Shown here in pieces: positions 15,630 through 24,179 of a stretch of 25,022 nucleotides of DNA; the stretch's first letter is position 1; the number at the start of each line of letters is the position of its first letter. The stretch covers positions 1 through 25,022 of the forward strand of contig UQEU01000018.1 in the NCBI GenBank assembly GCA_900540085.1, written 5' to 3'. Source of the stretch: an uncultured Eubacteriales bacterium. GTDB lineage: Bacteria > Bacillota > Clostridia > Oscillospirales > Acutalibacteraceae. Made by a program: the position numbers and the translations under genes. The notes beneath the pieces were generated by a model that was not told where the DNA came from, ran no database searches, and saw only the letters and a program-made list of their open reading frames with translations.

Positions 15630-18172
15630 AAATAACAAACACCTTGACTTTACGCCACCTGAAATCGAACTTAAAAAGAACGATAGTTACCGTAATGGGA
15701 ATTATCGTTTCAGTAGCAATGATTACTGCGGTGTGCGTTTCTGTTTCAAGTTTTTTAGACTTTTTGGAAGCGTCGGAAATCGACACTTCGGGCTACTACC
15801 ATGCAGCCATTAACGAAGATTATACTGACGATGAATTAACCGCAGACAAACTCGAAAAAATTGCGGACTCAAAAGGTGTAAAATATGCCGGCGCAGTAAA
15901 TCTTGACCCATTGGAGCAGGCAAATGTTCACAACAGTGAATTTGAAAACAAAGGAATAGCAGAAATCGGCACAATGAATGCTGACGCGTTTAAAATATTT
16001 GCAAAAGACTATGACGGCGAAATACCGAAAAACGAAAAAGAAATAGTAGTCAGCAAAGAATTTATCAAGAAAAATCAACTCGACTGGAAAATAGGTCAAA
16101 CAGTAAATCTTGACATTGAAACAGTCATTGACGACAAATTCACAGCGACAAACAGAGAATACACAATCGTCGGTATGATGGGCGAAAACAAGCCTACAGA
16201 CGGACACAAGTTCGATTTCCCTATCATTCGTGGTTTTGCAAACGATGAAACACAGTACAACAACATTTATATTCAGATGGACAAAACATCGAGCAACTCC
16301 GCAAAACAGGCAGGCGTTGCCATTGATGAAGCAGGTATAAAATTTGAAAAATCAATGCTCAATCCGTCTATTTATATAAGCCATTTTGTAGCTGTTAACG
16401 GCAATATGGATATGCTCGGCTCACTTTTAACTGCTGCAACAATCATTCTTTTAATCATCATAGTTGCATCTGTAATGCTGATATACAACTCTTTCGGAAT
16501 TTCACTTGCCGAGAGAAGCCGTTACTTAGGTATGCTTGCAACAGTCGGCGCTACCAAAAAACAAAAAAGAGAAACGGTGCTTTTTGAAGGGCTTGTACTC
16601 GGAGTAGCAAGTATTCCGTTTGGCATTTTCTTCGGAATAATCGGTATCGACATTACATTGAGATTGCTTTCTCCTCACATCATCAACACAGGTTTCACAG
16701 AAATGTATGACTATACAATGCACGCAGTTGTACACTGGCCTATCATTGTGGCAATCGTTTTGCTCAGCGCATTCACAATCGCAATTTCTTCATTCATTCC
16801 TGCAATCAAAGCGTCAAAAACAACACCTATTGATGCTTTGCGTCAATCAAATGAAGTAAAAGTAAAAGCGAAAAAACTCAAAACGCCTAAAATTGTAAAC
16901 AAAATTTTCGGATATGAGGGCGAACTTGCACTCAAAAATATTAAAAGAAACGGCAAAAAATCAAGAATAATCAGCGTTTCTCTCGCTGTTTCTATCATTC
17001 TTTTCATCTCAACAAACACTTTCTGTTCACTTTTTCAACAGGCAATGAATACGCAAATGATACTTCCGTATCAAGTGGAAATAAATTATTACGGCGAAGG
17101 TGAAAAACAAGATATTGAACAGATAAGGAAAACTGTCAACGCCATAGACAAAGTTGACAACTCTTATTCTATAACAAGTATGTACAATTGCGCTCAGATG
17201 AATAAAGATTTGTTCAACGACAAATTTTTACAAATCATCCCGCCTGATTCATCAGAATATACAAGTAAAACAAATATGAACTATGCCATCTATTTTTTAG
17301 ATGACAAAGACTTTATTCAGCTTTGCAAGGAAAACTCTATCGACAGCACACCTTACTTTGAGAACAACGGCGCAAGAAAAGCTCTTGTAAAAAACGAAAT
17401 GGTAGTTTCAAACAAAAACAAAAAAACCGTTACTAAACCGTTTAAAGATGACGCTGTCGGAAAAACAGTCATTGAAAAAGATGTAGAGAACGAAGACTAT
17501 ATTGAGTATAAAAACGATATTGTCATAGGAGACTTCATCACCAAATCAAGCGGATATGTTGAGAAACTCAATGTAAGTTCTGTTCTGAATATGTATATGC
17601 CGTACAGTGCGGTTGCAGATTTGGGACTGAAGGCCTTTTCACTCGGAGTTGAAACAAAAGACCCCGACTTTGTAGAAGAAAAACTTCTTGAAATATATGA
17701 CCAATACAACGGAATGCGAATTATTAATATCAAAGGTCAAATGCAACTTATGAACTCAATGATAATTGTAGTAAAAACATTTTCATACGGTTTCATAACA
17801 CTTATGACACTTGTTGCTGTTGCAAACATATTTAACACAATCTCAACAAGTTTTGAACTCAGAAAAAAAGAATTTGCCATGATGAAATCAATAGGAATTA
17901 CTCCAAAAGGATTTAATAAAATGATTTGTCTTGAAAGCATTTTCTACGGACTGAAAGCAATACTTATCGGAATACCTGTAAGTATGATTATAAACGCATT
18001 TATGTATTTGGCTTTAAGCGAGTCAATTTCACTATTAAATATGTTTGATTGGAAAATATATTTAATAACAGTTGCAGCGGTATTTATAATAATCGGTTTG
18101 GCGATGCTCTATTCCTGGTCAAAAGCAAAACACGACACAATTATTGATACTTTAAAAACTGAAATTAACTAA
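15626..18172 (+). CDS. FtsX/MacB-type ABC permease, duplicated 8-TM form
   Basis: An 848-residue permease made of two similar halves. Each half has one membrane helix, a large extracellular domain and three helices: TM1 about 18-43, ECD1 about 45-265, TM2-4 about 268-394, TM5 about 447-468, ECD2 about 470-705, TM6-8 about 708-835. The FtsX-type cytoplasmic motifs LAERSRYLGMLATVGATKKQ and ELRKKEFAMMKSIGITPKGF mark the two halves. This differs from the 10-TM BceB permeases, which have a single large extracellular loop. The likely role is mechanotransmission or export/resistance at the envelope, controlled by the two-component system upstream; the substrate is unknown. Confidence 0.93.
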   Translation: MKITNTLTLRHLKSNLKRTIVTVMGIIVSVAMITAVCVSVSSFLDFLEASEIDTSGYYHAAINEDYTDDELTADKLEKIADSKGVKYAGAVNLDPLEQANVHNSEFENKGIAEIGTMNADAFKIFAKDYDGEIPKNEKEIVVSKEFIKKNQLDWKIGQTVNLDIETVIDDKFTATNREYTIVGMMGENKPTDGHKFDFPIIRGFANDETQYNNIYIQMDKTSSNSAKQAGVAIDEAGIKFEKSMLNPSIYISHFVAVNGNMDMLGSLLTAATIILLIIIVASVMLIYNSFGISLAERSRYLGMLATVGATKKQKRETVLFEGLVLGVASIPFGIFFGIIGIDITLRLLSPHIINTGFTEMYDYTMHAVVHWPIIVAIVLLSAFTIAISSFIPAIKASKTTPIDALRQSNEVKVKAKKLKTPKIVNKIFGYEGELALKNIKRNGKKSRIISVSLAVSIILFISTNTFCSLFQQAMNTQMILPYQVEINYYGEGEKQDIEQIRKTVNAIDKVDNSYSITSMYNCAQMNKDLFNDKFLQIIPPDSSEYTSKTNMNYAIYFLDDKDFIQLCKENSIDSTPYFENNGARKALVKNEMVVSNKNKKTVTKPFKDDAVGKTVIEKDVENEDYIEYKNDIVIGDFITKSSGYVEKLNVSSVLNMYMPYSAVADLGLKAFSLGVETKDPDFVEEKLLEIYDQYNGMRIINIKGQMQLMNSMIIVVKTFSYGFITLMTLVAVANIFNTISTSFELRKKEFAMMKSIGITPKGFNKMICLESIFYGLKAILIGIPVSMIINAFMYLALSESISLLNMFDWKIYLITVAAVFIIIGLAMLYSWSKAKHDTIIDTLKTEIN

Positions 18173-18214
18173 AACAAACGCATAAAACATAACCTTATAT
18201 TTTTAAAAAAACAC

Positions 18215-18243
18215 TTGAACTAACAAAAAAACCGACTTATAAT
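18215..18243 (+). promoter_or_regulatory. Promoter of the metallophosphoesterase
   Basis: TTGAAC (18215-18220), a 17-bp spacer and a perfect TATAAT (18238-18243) would start transcription about 25 bp before the start codon. Confidence 0.85.
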
Positions 18244-18275
18244 TATTTTGCAAAAAATAAAAAAGGATGGTTTTT

Positions 18276-19514
18276 ATGAAAATTAGTTCAAAAGGTAAAA
18301 AAATAATAGGAATTGTTTTATGCGTTATTTTAATAACAGGCATAGCGTTGGGAGGATTTTTTTTGTATTTTTACAGCGTTGGTGTAAAACCTTCAAGTAC
18401 CAAAAACATCTCGGTCGGAGACGGAAACAATATAAGAGCAGGTCTTATAAGCGATACTCAACTGAATCCGTACAATAACAGCGAACATGAAAATTATTAC
18501 AACAATCTCATTGACGCTTTAAAAATATTAAAAGAACAAAAAGCCGAAATAATAATTCATGCCGGCGATGTCGGAGATATAAACAGCAAAGTAGCATATA
18601 AAACATATAACAAAGCACTTGAATAAGTTTTCGGAAATGATATACCCGAAACAATAACAATAATGGGAAACCACGACACTTGGTGGAATACAGATTGGAA
18701 AGACACGAAGCCTAAAGCACGAAACTTTACAGGCGTAATCAACCAATCGCCTTGGTCGCACACCGTTGTAAACGGTTATCATTTCATCGCAGCAAGTCCT
18801 GACGGAACGGAAAACACAGAAGGCTATTCGCAAGACGTTATAAATTGGCTCGACAAACAAATTCAGGAAGCAATAAACGAAGATTCTTCAAAACCTGTTT
18901 TTGTAATTACTCACCACAATCCTCAATATACGGTTTACGGCAGTGATGAGTGGTACGACAATAAACTCGACCCTCTTTTCAGCAAATATGAGCAAGTTGT
19001 TTCAATTTCGGGACACAGTCATTACAGTATAATGGATGAACGTTCAATATATCAAAACAATTATACTGCCTTTACTACACAAGGTCTTGCATATTGTAAC
19101 TTGAGCAAACTGTATTATGACCCGTTCCGTAACGGAAAAACAGATATGGTTCCTAAAGAAGAGAACTTTCCGATGATGGAAATAATGAATGTCGGTAAAG
19201 ACGAAGTAACAATAGAGCGTTGGAATGTAAAAGAAAACAAAGAAGAACTTACACTGTCCGGTATCAGTTTTAAAGCGGGAAATGATGATGACTTTGTTCA
19301 TTCTTATAAAGTTATTGTAAGCGGATACAAAGACGCCGAGTATTTGTATCTTTCGGATTTTGCAAGCGGAATATCTTTAATGAGCGATACAGTCCGCCTT
19401 GCACTTGACAAAAATCTTCCAAACGGAGAATACAAAATAAAAGTTTATGCCGTTGACTCGTATGGAGAAACATCAAAAGAGTGCGTTGAAGGAACAATTA
19501 ATTTAACAAGATAG
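18276..19514 (+). pseudogene. Secreted calcineurin-like metallophosphoesterase interrupted by one in-frame TAA
   Basis: The gene encodes a membrane-anchored extracellular phosphoesterase: an N-terminal helix (about 8-33), then metallophosphoesterase motifs ISDTQ (58-62), HAGDVGD (95-101), GNHD (131-134), THHN and GHSH, and a C-terminal beta-rich domain of about 90 residues. Codon 117 is TAA (18624-18626), between motifs II and III, after YNKALE. The same frame continues without loss on both sides (VFGNDIPETITIMGNHD), so this is a point nonsense change (one base from AAA, GAA or CAA), not a frameshift or fusion. The first 116 residues alone lack half the metal ligands; an internal ATG at 18663 has no good ribosome site and no signal. 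ATG 18276 follows AAAGGA. Confidence 0.85.
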
Positions 19515-19553
19515 CAAACAAAAAAACACCTTATTTAAGGTGTTTTTTGTTTG
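19515..19553. terminator. Bidirectional terminator
   Basis: CAAACAAAAAAACACCTTA and its complement TAAGGTGTTTTTTGTTTG form a near-perfect hairpin with T-runs on both strands. It serves the phosphoesterase gene and the converging Crp-like gene. Confidence 0.9.
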
Positions 19554-19581
19554 TTTAATTATAATACTTTAAATGCGAAAT

Positions 19582-20226
19582 TTACAAATTTTCATTCAAT
19601 TTCTTTTTTATATTACTTAATGTGACAGGCGACATATTCAAATATGACGCAATATCTTTGCAACTGACTTTTCCGTTCAATTCGGAATGCTCTGACAAAA
19701 ACCACTTATAGCGTTCTGTTGCGTCGCTTTTGATAAGTACCCTTGCGAATTGTACATATTTTTGCATTGAATAGCACAATGCCATATTATACATTTGGGA
19801 AATGGCTACATCGGTATTCATAAATTCCCATATTATTTCGACCGGAAAAGCCAATAAAGTACTGTCAACATTTGCCTCTACATTTACACTTGCAGGTGCA
19901 TTAATCGGAATACTCGGAACAACGGGGCATCCCTCTTTAAAATCAAAACATTCGGTTAAATCCACACCGTTTTCATTTATAACAAACGAACGCATTATTC
20001 CGCTTAAAAGGAAACACATATATTCGGGCTTACAGCCTTGACAGAACAAAACTTCTTTTGCCTTTAAATGTATGATTTCTCCGTTTTCAGCCAATTTCTT
20101 CACAACATTTTCATTTTCAATTTTTAAAAACTCACGCAAAAAATGTTCAATTTTTGATTTAATATTTACCACTCCTTTTCTGTAACAATTATAAATAATA
20201 ATTACACAAAGGTCATTAACCTCCAT
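19582..20226 (-). CDS. Crp/Fnr-family transcription regulator, start uncertain
   Basis: A regulator of up to 214 residues. It has a cyclic-nucleotide-binding-type beta barrel (AENGEIIHLKAKEVLFCQG to FDFKEG) and a C-terminal winged helix (VSCKDIASYLNMSPVTLSNIKKKL). No Cys cluster for an Fe-S centre is seen; the effector is unknown. The longest start is ATG 20226, but it lies upstream of a plausible promoter and has no ribosome site. AAAGGAG (about 20172-20178) is followed in frame by GTG 20172, which is too close, and by ATT 20163 at a normal distance, so the true protein may begin near the INIKSKIEHF region, about 21 residues shorter. The gene is monocistronic. Its targets may include its neighbours. 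Confidence 0.88.
   Translation of the reverse strand: MEVNDLCVIIIYNCYRKGVVNIKSKIEHFLREFLKIENENVVKKLAENGEIIHLKAKEVLFCQGCKPEYMCFLLSGIMRSFVINENGVDLTECFDFKEGCPVVPSIPINAPASVNVEANVDSTLLAFPVEIIWEFMNTDVAISQMYNMALCYSMQKYVQFARVLIKSDATERYKWFLSEHSELNGKVSCKDIASYLNMSPVTLSNIKKKLNENL
20188..20216 (-). promoter_or_regulatory. Possible promoter inside the longest Crp-like frame
   Basis: On the minus strand, ATGACC (20216-20211, TGAC core), a 17-bp spacer and TATAAT (20193-20188) precede AAAGGAG. If real, translation must start downstream of it. Confidence 0.5.
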
Positions 20227-20345
20227 TTATTTACCGTTACAAAAATTGCTGTCACTTTTTGTGGAATATTACCAAATTTTAATTTTTTAAACTTTACAAT
20301 TATATTTTATTCATATTTTTATACATTATAAAATTTCAAATAACA

Positions 20346-20386
20346 AAAAGACCTTTTGAGAGAAGAAACCACTTTTCTCAAAAGGC
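20346..20386 (-). terminator. Terminator of the three-gene accessory operon
   Basis: CCTTTTGAGA (20352-20361) and TCTCAAAAGG (20376-20385) form a hairpin; on the minus strand it is followed by TCTTTTTGTT, 37 bp after the last stop codon. The remaining gap 20227-20345 is A/T-rich with no gene seen. Confidence 0.82.
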
Positions 20387-20422
20387 TTAAACATTATAAT
20401 TTTCATTCAAAAAAGTCAAAAC

Positions 20423-20953
20423 TTATCGTCTTTCATAGACCAAATCTGTCATACCGTTATAAGTCTGTGTTTTGAGCAATTTTAATTTTATTTCTCGACA
20501 AGCATTTTCAAAAAGCCGAATACCCGAACCTAAAATCGTAGGAATAACGGTAATATAATACTCATCAATTAAATCTTCTTTTACAAGTTGTTGAATAATA
20601 TTTGCACCGCCGCATATCCAAATTCCTTTGCCGTTTTCTTCTCGCAGTTTTTTCACGAGAGCAACGGAACATTCATCCGTAAATTTAATTTTATCAAATG
20701 AATTTTGTTTGCTATGAGTCACAACATAAGTTGTAAAATCGCTATACACCCACTCATTCGGCGAAAGTTCGGTAACAATTTGATGATAGGTATTCTGTCC
20801 CATTATCACAGTATCAATGTCTTTTACAAATTCAGAATATGAGTCAATATTATCATCGTCACTGCCCTGTCCGCCCAACCAATTAACGCTTCCTTTACTG
20901 TCGGCAATATATCCGTCAAGACTCATCGCTATAAACAGACTGACTTTTTTCAT
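20423..20953 (-). CDS. Dihydrofolate reductase-family (RibD C-terminal domain) protein
   Basis: A 176-residue protein of the RibD_C/DHFR-like fold, close to the YyaP/YwjB type. Visible are the start KKVSLFIAMSLDGYIAD, the active-site-like NWLGG, VIMGQNTY, WICGGANIIQQLV with the GG nucleotide-binding turn, and DEYYITVIPTILGSGIRLF. These proteins probably reduce an unidentified pterin, flavin or carbonyl substrate with NADPH; they are not proven dihydrofolate reductases. The ATG follows AAAGGAG. It is the last gene of a minus-strand operon of small accessory genes. Confidence 0.88.
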   Translation of the reverse strand: MKKVSLFIAMSLDGYIADSKGSVNWLGGQGSDDDNIDSYSEFVKDIDTVIMGQNTYHQIVTELSPNEWVYSDFTTYVVTHSKQNSFDKIKFTDECSVALVKKLREENGKGIWICGGANIIQQLVKEDLIDEYYITVIPTILGSGIRLFENACREIKLKLLKTQTYNGMTDLVYERR

Positions 20954-20983
20954 AAACTCTCCTTTTTGTTTATAAGTAAAAAT

Positions 20984-21436
20984 TTATCTATGGATATACA
21001 TTCTTGTCATATTCGGTTCATCGTCGCCTTGAACCATACACAAAAATTCCCATCCATATCTTTCATAGAAACTTATATGGTCTGTAATCAAATAGATTGG
21101 GGATATTCCTTTAGACTTCGTATCTTTTACAACCATATCAAGTAAATGACCTGCAATTCCCTGACACCGATATTCCTTTTCGGTATATACAGCACATGCA
21201 TTGGGTGTAAGGTCTTTTCTGTCGTGAAAATCATTTTCAATCACTCCAAGACCGCCTAAAATACGCTCTTCGTCTAAACAAAGATACCAACCATATTCTG
21301 TTTCGTTATTCAAATATGCTTCCATACATTCAAGATAAGCCTCTTGCTGTACTTTCCATTTGTCGTGAAACCATTTTGCAGATTTTTCTTTTAATTCAGG
21401 TTTTTGTCTTAAATTAATAAAGGTATATTTTTCCAT
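20984..21436 (-). CDS. GNAT-family N-acetyltransferase
   Basis: A 150-residue acetyltransferase. The acetyl-CoA motif A is visible as VYTEKEYRCQGIAGHLLD (Arg90, Gly93, Ala95), followed by a YLITDHISFYERYGWEF segment typical of the C-terminal half of the fold. The substrate is unknown; close homologues are usually annotated only as GNAT. It lies 25 bp after the upstream chimera gene and 30 bp before the RibD-C-like gene. The ribosome site is weak (CGAAGAC), suggesting dependence on its neighbours. Confidence 0.88.
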   Translation of the reverse strand: MEKYTFINLRQKPELKEKSAKWFHDKWKVQQEAYLECMEAYLNNETEYGWYLCLDEERILGGLGVIENDFHDRKDLTPNACAVYTEKEYRCQGIAGHLLDMVVKDTKSKGISPIYLITDHISFYERYGWEFLCMVQGDDEPNMTRMYIHR

Positions 21437-21461
21437 ATTGTCTTCGAAAATTCAAATTAGT

Positions 21462-21965
21462 TTAACTGTTTTTATCAATCCATTTCTTTGACCAAACAAA
21501 CAATGTTTCAGACATTAAGTCGAAATCAATTACACCGTCATTCTTCAAACTCAAGAAATTTTCGACAATAACCCGTTCATCGAGAGATACAATCGGAATT
21601 AATTCTTTTTGATGTCTTATATAATTTCCTGTTTGTTTAAAAGCGATTACCTGCACAACAAAAGAAGCAGATTTATATAATTCTCGCAAAATATCTTCGC
21701 TCTTTTCATATAACATATTGTGTACACACCCATGAAATATGTTACAGATTCCGATTTTGATTGCTCTGTTCACAGCATTTTCGTCAATAATTGCCTGCAC
21801 CTCGTCAAGAGTTTCCTTATCATTTATCGGATAAAAATAATCATATCTGATATTGCCCTCTTCATTTCTTATAGCGTCAACCGTACCGCCGGAAATCATT
21901 TCCTCCGCAAATTTTCGAGCAGCACCATTTTCCCCTGTGTAATATATATTAACTGTTATGCTCAT
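21462..21965 (-). CDS. Protein with ABM-like N-terminus joined to an unrelated C-terminal region (possible chimera)
   Basis: A 167-residue protein. Residues 1 to about 52 (MSITVNIYYTG to YDYFYPINDKETL) look like the first half of an antibiotic-biosynthesis-monooxygenase/quinol monooxygenase domain, which is normally about 95-100 residues. Where that family continues with a LIDSW-type strand, this protein switches to a helix-rich region (about 55-165, CNIFHGCVHNMLYEK to SETLFVWSKKWI) that I do not recognise with confidence; it may be the tail of a nucleotidyltransferase-type protein. The join suggests fusion by deletion, and enzymatic activity is doubtful. ATG 21965 has a good GGAGG site and a TATAAT promoter. 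It is the first gene of the operon. Confidence 0.7.
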   Translation of the reverse strand: MSITVNIYYTGENGAARKFAEEMISGGTVDAIRNEEGNIRYDYFYPINDKETLDEVQAIIDENAVNRAIKIGICNIFHGCVHNMLYEKSEDILRELYKSASFVVQVIAFKQTGNYIRHQKELIPIVSLDERVIVENFLSLKNDGVIDFDLMSETLFVWSKKWIDKNS

Positions 21966-22013
21966 AAGAGTTTACCTCCAAAACTTCCGACTTGTCGATT
22001 TCTTTATATGTAC

Positions 22014-22042
22014 ATTATAACAGTTATTTATATACACTACAA
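22014..22042 (-). promoter_or_regulatory. Promoter of the accessory operon
   Basis: On the minus strand, TTGTAG (22042-22037), a 17-bp spacer and TATAAT (22019-22014) preceded by TG (extended -10) are present, about 50 bp before the ABM-like gene. Confidence 0.75.
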
Positions 22043-22084
22043 GAAAATCTAATTTGTAACTTTTATTTTTCTTTTTTTATAAAA

Positions 22085-22112
22085 ATGGGCAATCCTATAT
22101 AGGACTGCCCAT
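22085..22112 (-). terminator. Terminator separating the mobile element from the accessory operon
   Basis: On minus-strand RNA, AUGGGCAGUCCU-AUAU-AGGAUUGCCCAU is fully paired (one G-U) and followed by UUUUUAU. On the plus strand the same position is an A-C mismatch, so the functional direction is minus. Confidence 0.82.
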
Positions 22113-22381
22113 TATACTTAGTTTATTTTAATTTTTACTTATCCAACGGTTTCATTGTCGGGACTTTCTCCGCCACAATTCTGAAAAGGGCTTTAATAAC
22201 AAGTAATGGCATTTATCGCTATTTTCGCCTAATTATAATACCCTTTTTAGCTTTAAAATTTGCGTTCTACAACAGTATTGGGGTATTATTTGATGTATTT
22301 GGGGTAAATTCTTGATTAAATTTTCAATGTCTTTGTTTCTTAATATTATAATCATTATTATGGAGCAAGTCAATCGGGCAG
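22113..22381. other. Gene-free A/T-rich stretch containing the presumed element boundary
   Basis: No gene or RNA was recognised. Tn916-like elements end 100-300 bp beyond the integrase stop codon, so the chromosome/element junction should lie here. Without the other end of the element no direct repeat can be identified. Confidence 0.4.
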
Positions 22382-22424
22382 ACAAAAGCAGCATACTGAA
22401 TTTCAACTTCAAAGTACGCTGCTT
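22382..22424 (-). terminator. Terminator of the integrase gene
   Basis: On minus-strand RNA, AAGCAGCGUACU and AGUAUGCUGCUU pair over 12 bp (one G-U), followed by UUUUGUC, immediately after the integrase stop. The inner loop is itself partly self-complementary. Confidence 0.82.
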
Positions 22425-22429
22425 CCTTT

Positions 22430-23671
22430 TTAAGCTATTGAATTGTCAAAATATTTATCTAATCCCTCGAACTCTGTTTTCTTTAGTTCCTTGGTTACAT
22501 CGGTATAAATGTTCAGGGTCGTTGTTATATCCTTATGACCGAGTGTATCTTGAATAACCTTGATATTTACTCCAGCTTCACACATTCTTGTCGTAAATGT
22601 ATGTCTAAGCGAGTGACAGCTAAAATGTGGGAGAAGCACTTCTGGATTTTCTGTTTTCAAAAACTGCTCATCATTGCAATCACGGATAATACGTCGGATT
22701 GCCTTATTCAAAGTCGATTGATGTTGCGGCTGACCGAAGCGATTAAGAAATATAAAATCTGTATATCCATCTACTGTTGCTTCGCAGTGAACCCCTAGCA
22801 GCTCTTGTCGCTGCTTTTCCATAACAAATGCTTCTCTAACAAAGTCAAGCATTGGAACTTGCCTGTTTCCCGCTTCTGTCTTTGGCGTATTTACATTGAA
22901 GTAGCAGCCTTTCTTGCCTTCAGAAGTTCTATGGTCATAATAAACCAATGTATGATTAACGTCTATAATTCCCTCTTCCAAATCAATGTCACACCATCTG
23001 AGTCCAGTAACTTCTCCTACTCTTAATCCAGTTCCAAGCATTACTGCAAACACCGGATACCAATATACGGCTGTTTTAGAGTTCTTCAGATAATCCATAA
23101 ACAATTCCTGTTCAGGTCGAGTCAGTCCTCTGCGTTTTTCTGTCTTAAAGCAATGGGCTTTCTTCAATTCCCTTAAAACATTATTTGTCGGGTTGTTTCT
23201 AATATAGTTATCATCAACCGCCATATCGAATATCTGATGAAGAATGTTATGAACACCATCAACCGTTGCAGGCTTCAAGCCTCTTTCATCTACAAGATAA
23301 TTATAAAATCTTTTAACGTCAGATTTCAGAAATGCGGAAACTCTTTTAGAGCCAATTTGCTGACGGACAAATGTTTCGTACATATATTTGTAATTCTCAA
23401 AGGTATTGTTTTTCAAACCTCGCTTCAGGTCTATCCATAACTCATACAAATCATTGATGGTAATATATCGTGCCTCTGCTTTTATACCATCACTTTTGTC
23501 CTTTTCAATCGCTTCTTCTTTAATCCTGAGTGCTTCAAGTGTTTTTGCATAAACATATCTTCGTTTATGGTTTTCATCAGTCCAACTATATCGGTAACTT
23601 CCATCGCTTCTTTGAAGTTCCCCAGTACGAAGGACTGTTCTTGACTTATCTTTTCTTTTTGGTCTTGCCAC
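22430..23671 (-). CDS. int: Tn916-type tyrosine integrase
   Basis: A 413-residue recombinase, close to the roughly 405 residues of Tn916 Int. It has an N-terminal beta-rich arm-binding region (about 1-65, RSDGSYRYSW..RRYVYAKT), a core-binding helical domain (about 70-165) and the catalytic domain with Arg217 (GTGLRVGE), Lys264 (NTPKTEAG), His353 and Arg356 (CHSLRHTF), His379 (LGHKD) and Tyr389 (LNIYTDV). All catalytic residues are present, so it appears functional. The start is GTG 23671 with AGGAGG 7 bp upstream. It lies 11 bp after the excisionase-like gene, as in Tn916. It is not closely similar to the integrase at the left edge, so two different elements flank this segment. Confidence 0.95.
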   Translation of the reverse strand: MARPKRKDKSRTVLRTGELQRSDGSYRYSWTDENHKRRYVYAKTLEALRIKEEAIEKDKSDGIKAEARYITINDLYELWIDLKRGLKNNTFENYKYMYETFVRQQIGSKRVSAFLKSDVKRFYNYLVDERGLKPATVDGVHNILHQIFDMAVDDNYIRNNPTNNVLRELKKAHCFKTEKRRGLTRPEQELFMDYLKNSKTAVYWYPVFAVMLGTGLRVGEVTGLRWCDIDLEEGIIDVNHTLVYYDHRTSEGKKGCYFNVNTPKTEAGNRQVPMLDFVREAFVMEKQRQELLGVHCEATVDGYTDFIFLNRFGQPQHQSTLNKAIRRIIRDCNDEQFLKTENPEVLLPHFSCHSLRHTFTTRMCEAGVNIKVIQDTLGHKDITTTLNIYTDVTKELKKTEFEGLDKYFDNSIA

Positions 23672-23682
23672 GAATATTCCTC

Positions 23683-23937
23683 CTATATTTCTTGTCTGTT
23701 AATGATAAATTCCACAAATTTGTCGATGATAACATATTGCTGATAACCGTCCGTCGTCACAAAATTACAGCCTTTCACTTTCATCAGCTCTCGTATTTTT
23801 CCCCTTCCGATACCTGTATAGGCGGCGGTTTCATTTACCGACAAACATTTCTTCTTCCAAAATGGCTGCTCTTTTTTCTTTTCTATAAGAAGTTCCTTAT
23901 AAGCAATCATTTCTTTGTCTGTGAAGTCAACTTTCAT
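23683..23937 (-). CDS. Small excisionase-like DNA-binding protein
   Basis: An 84-residue protein with a winged-helix/MerR-like core, CLSVNETAAYTGIGRGKIRELM, followed by a wing (FVTTDGYQQYVIIDKFVEFI). This matches the Tn916 Xis/excisionase class, which bends DNA near the element ends and directs Int toward excision. The position directly before int supports that role. ATG 23937 follows AGGAGG by 8 bp. It is the most divergent of the four related genes here, and has an N-terminal extension of about 20 residues compared with Tn916 Xis. Confidence 0.85.
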   Translation of the reverse strand: MKVDFTDKEMIAYKELLIEKKKEQPFWKKKCLSVNETAAYTGIGRGKIRELMKVKGCNFVTTDGYQQYVIIDKFVEFIINRQEI

Positions 23938-23949
23938 CGTCCCAACCTC

Positions 23950-24168
23950 CTAAATGTCATACATCTTTTCAATATATTCATCAAATAATTCTCTTTTTAT
24001 CATTCGACGATGTCCTACCCATAACACAAATGGGCAATCAGCAAACCTCGTCATTTCACGAAGTGTATCCCTGCCAATTCCGGTATAAGCTGTTGCTTCC
24101 TCAATAGTCAGAAACGGCTTATGCCATATTGGTACTTCTAATCTTTCTTTTTTGATTGCGTTACTCAT
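23950..24168 (-). CDS. Small excisionase-like DNA-binding protein, paralogue 2
   Basis: A 72-residue helix-turn-helix protein: VPIWHKPFLTIEEATAYTGIGRDTLREMT, then DCPFVLWVGHRRMIKRELFDEYIEKMYDI. The layout is that of Tn916 Xis (PIWE..LTIEEA..IG..KL..IKR..F). It shares the PIW/PLW start and the FVLW-GxRR-IKR wing with the next two genes. ATG 24168 follows AGGAGG. It ends 12 bp before paralogue 1. Which of the four acts with Int cannot be told from sequence. Confidence 0.85.
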   Translation of the reverse strand: MSNAIKKERLEVPIWHKPFLTIEEATAYTGIGRDTLREMTRFADCPFVLWVGHRRMIKRELFDEYIEKMYDI

Positions 24169-24179
24169 TCATATCCTCC

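Noticed and set aside
18663..19514. Second half of the phosphoesterase as an independent gene
   Set aside because: The start ATG falls inside the GNHD motif region, with no promoter, ribosome site or signal peptide; it lacks the first metal-binding motifs.
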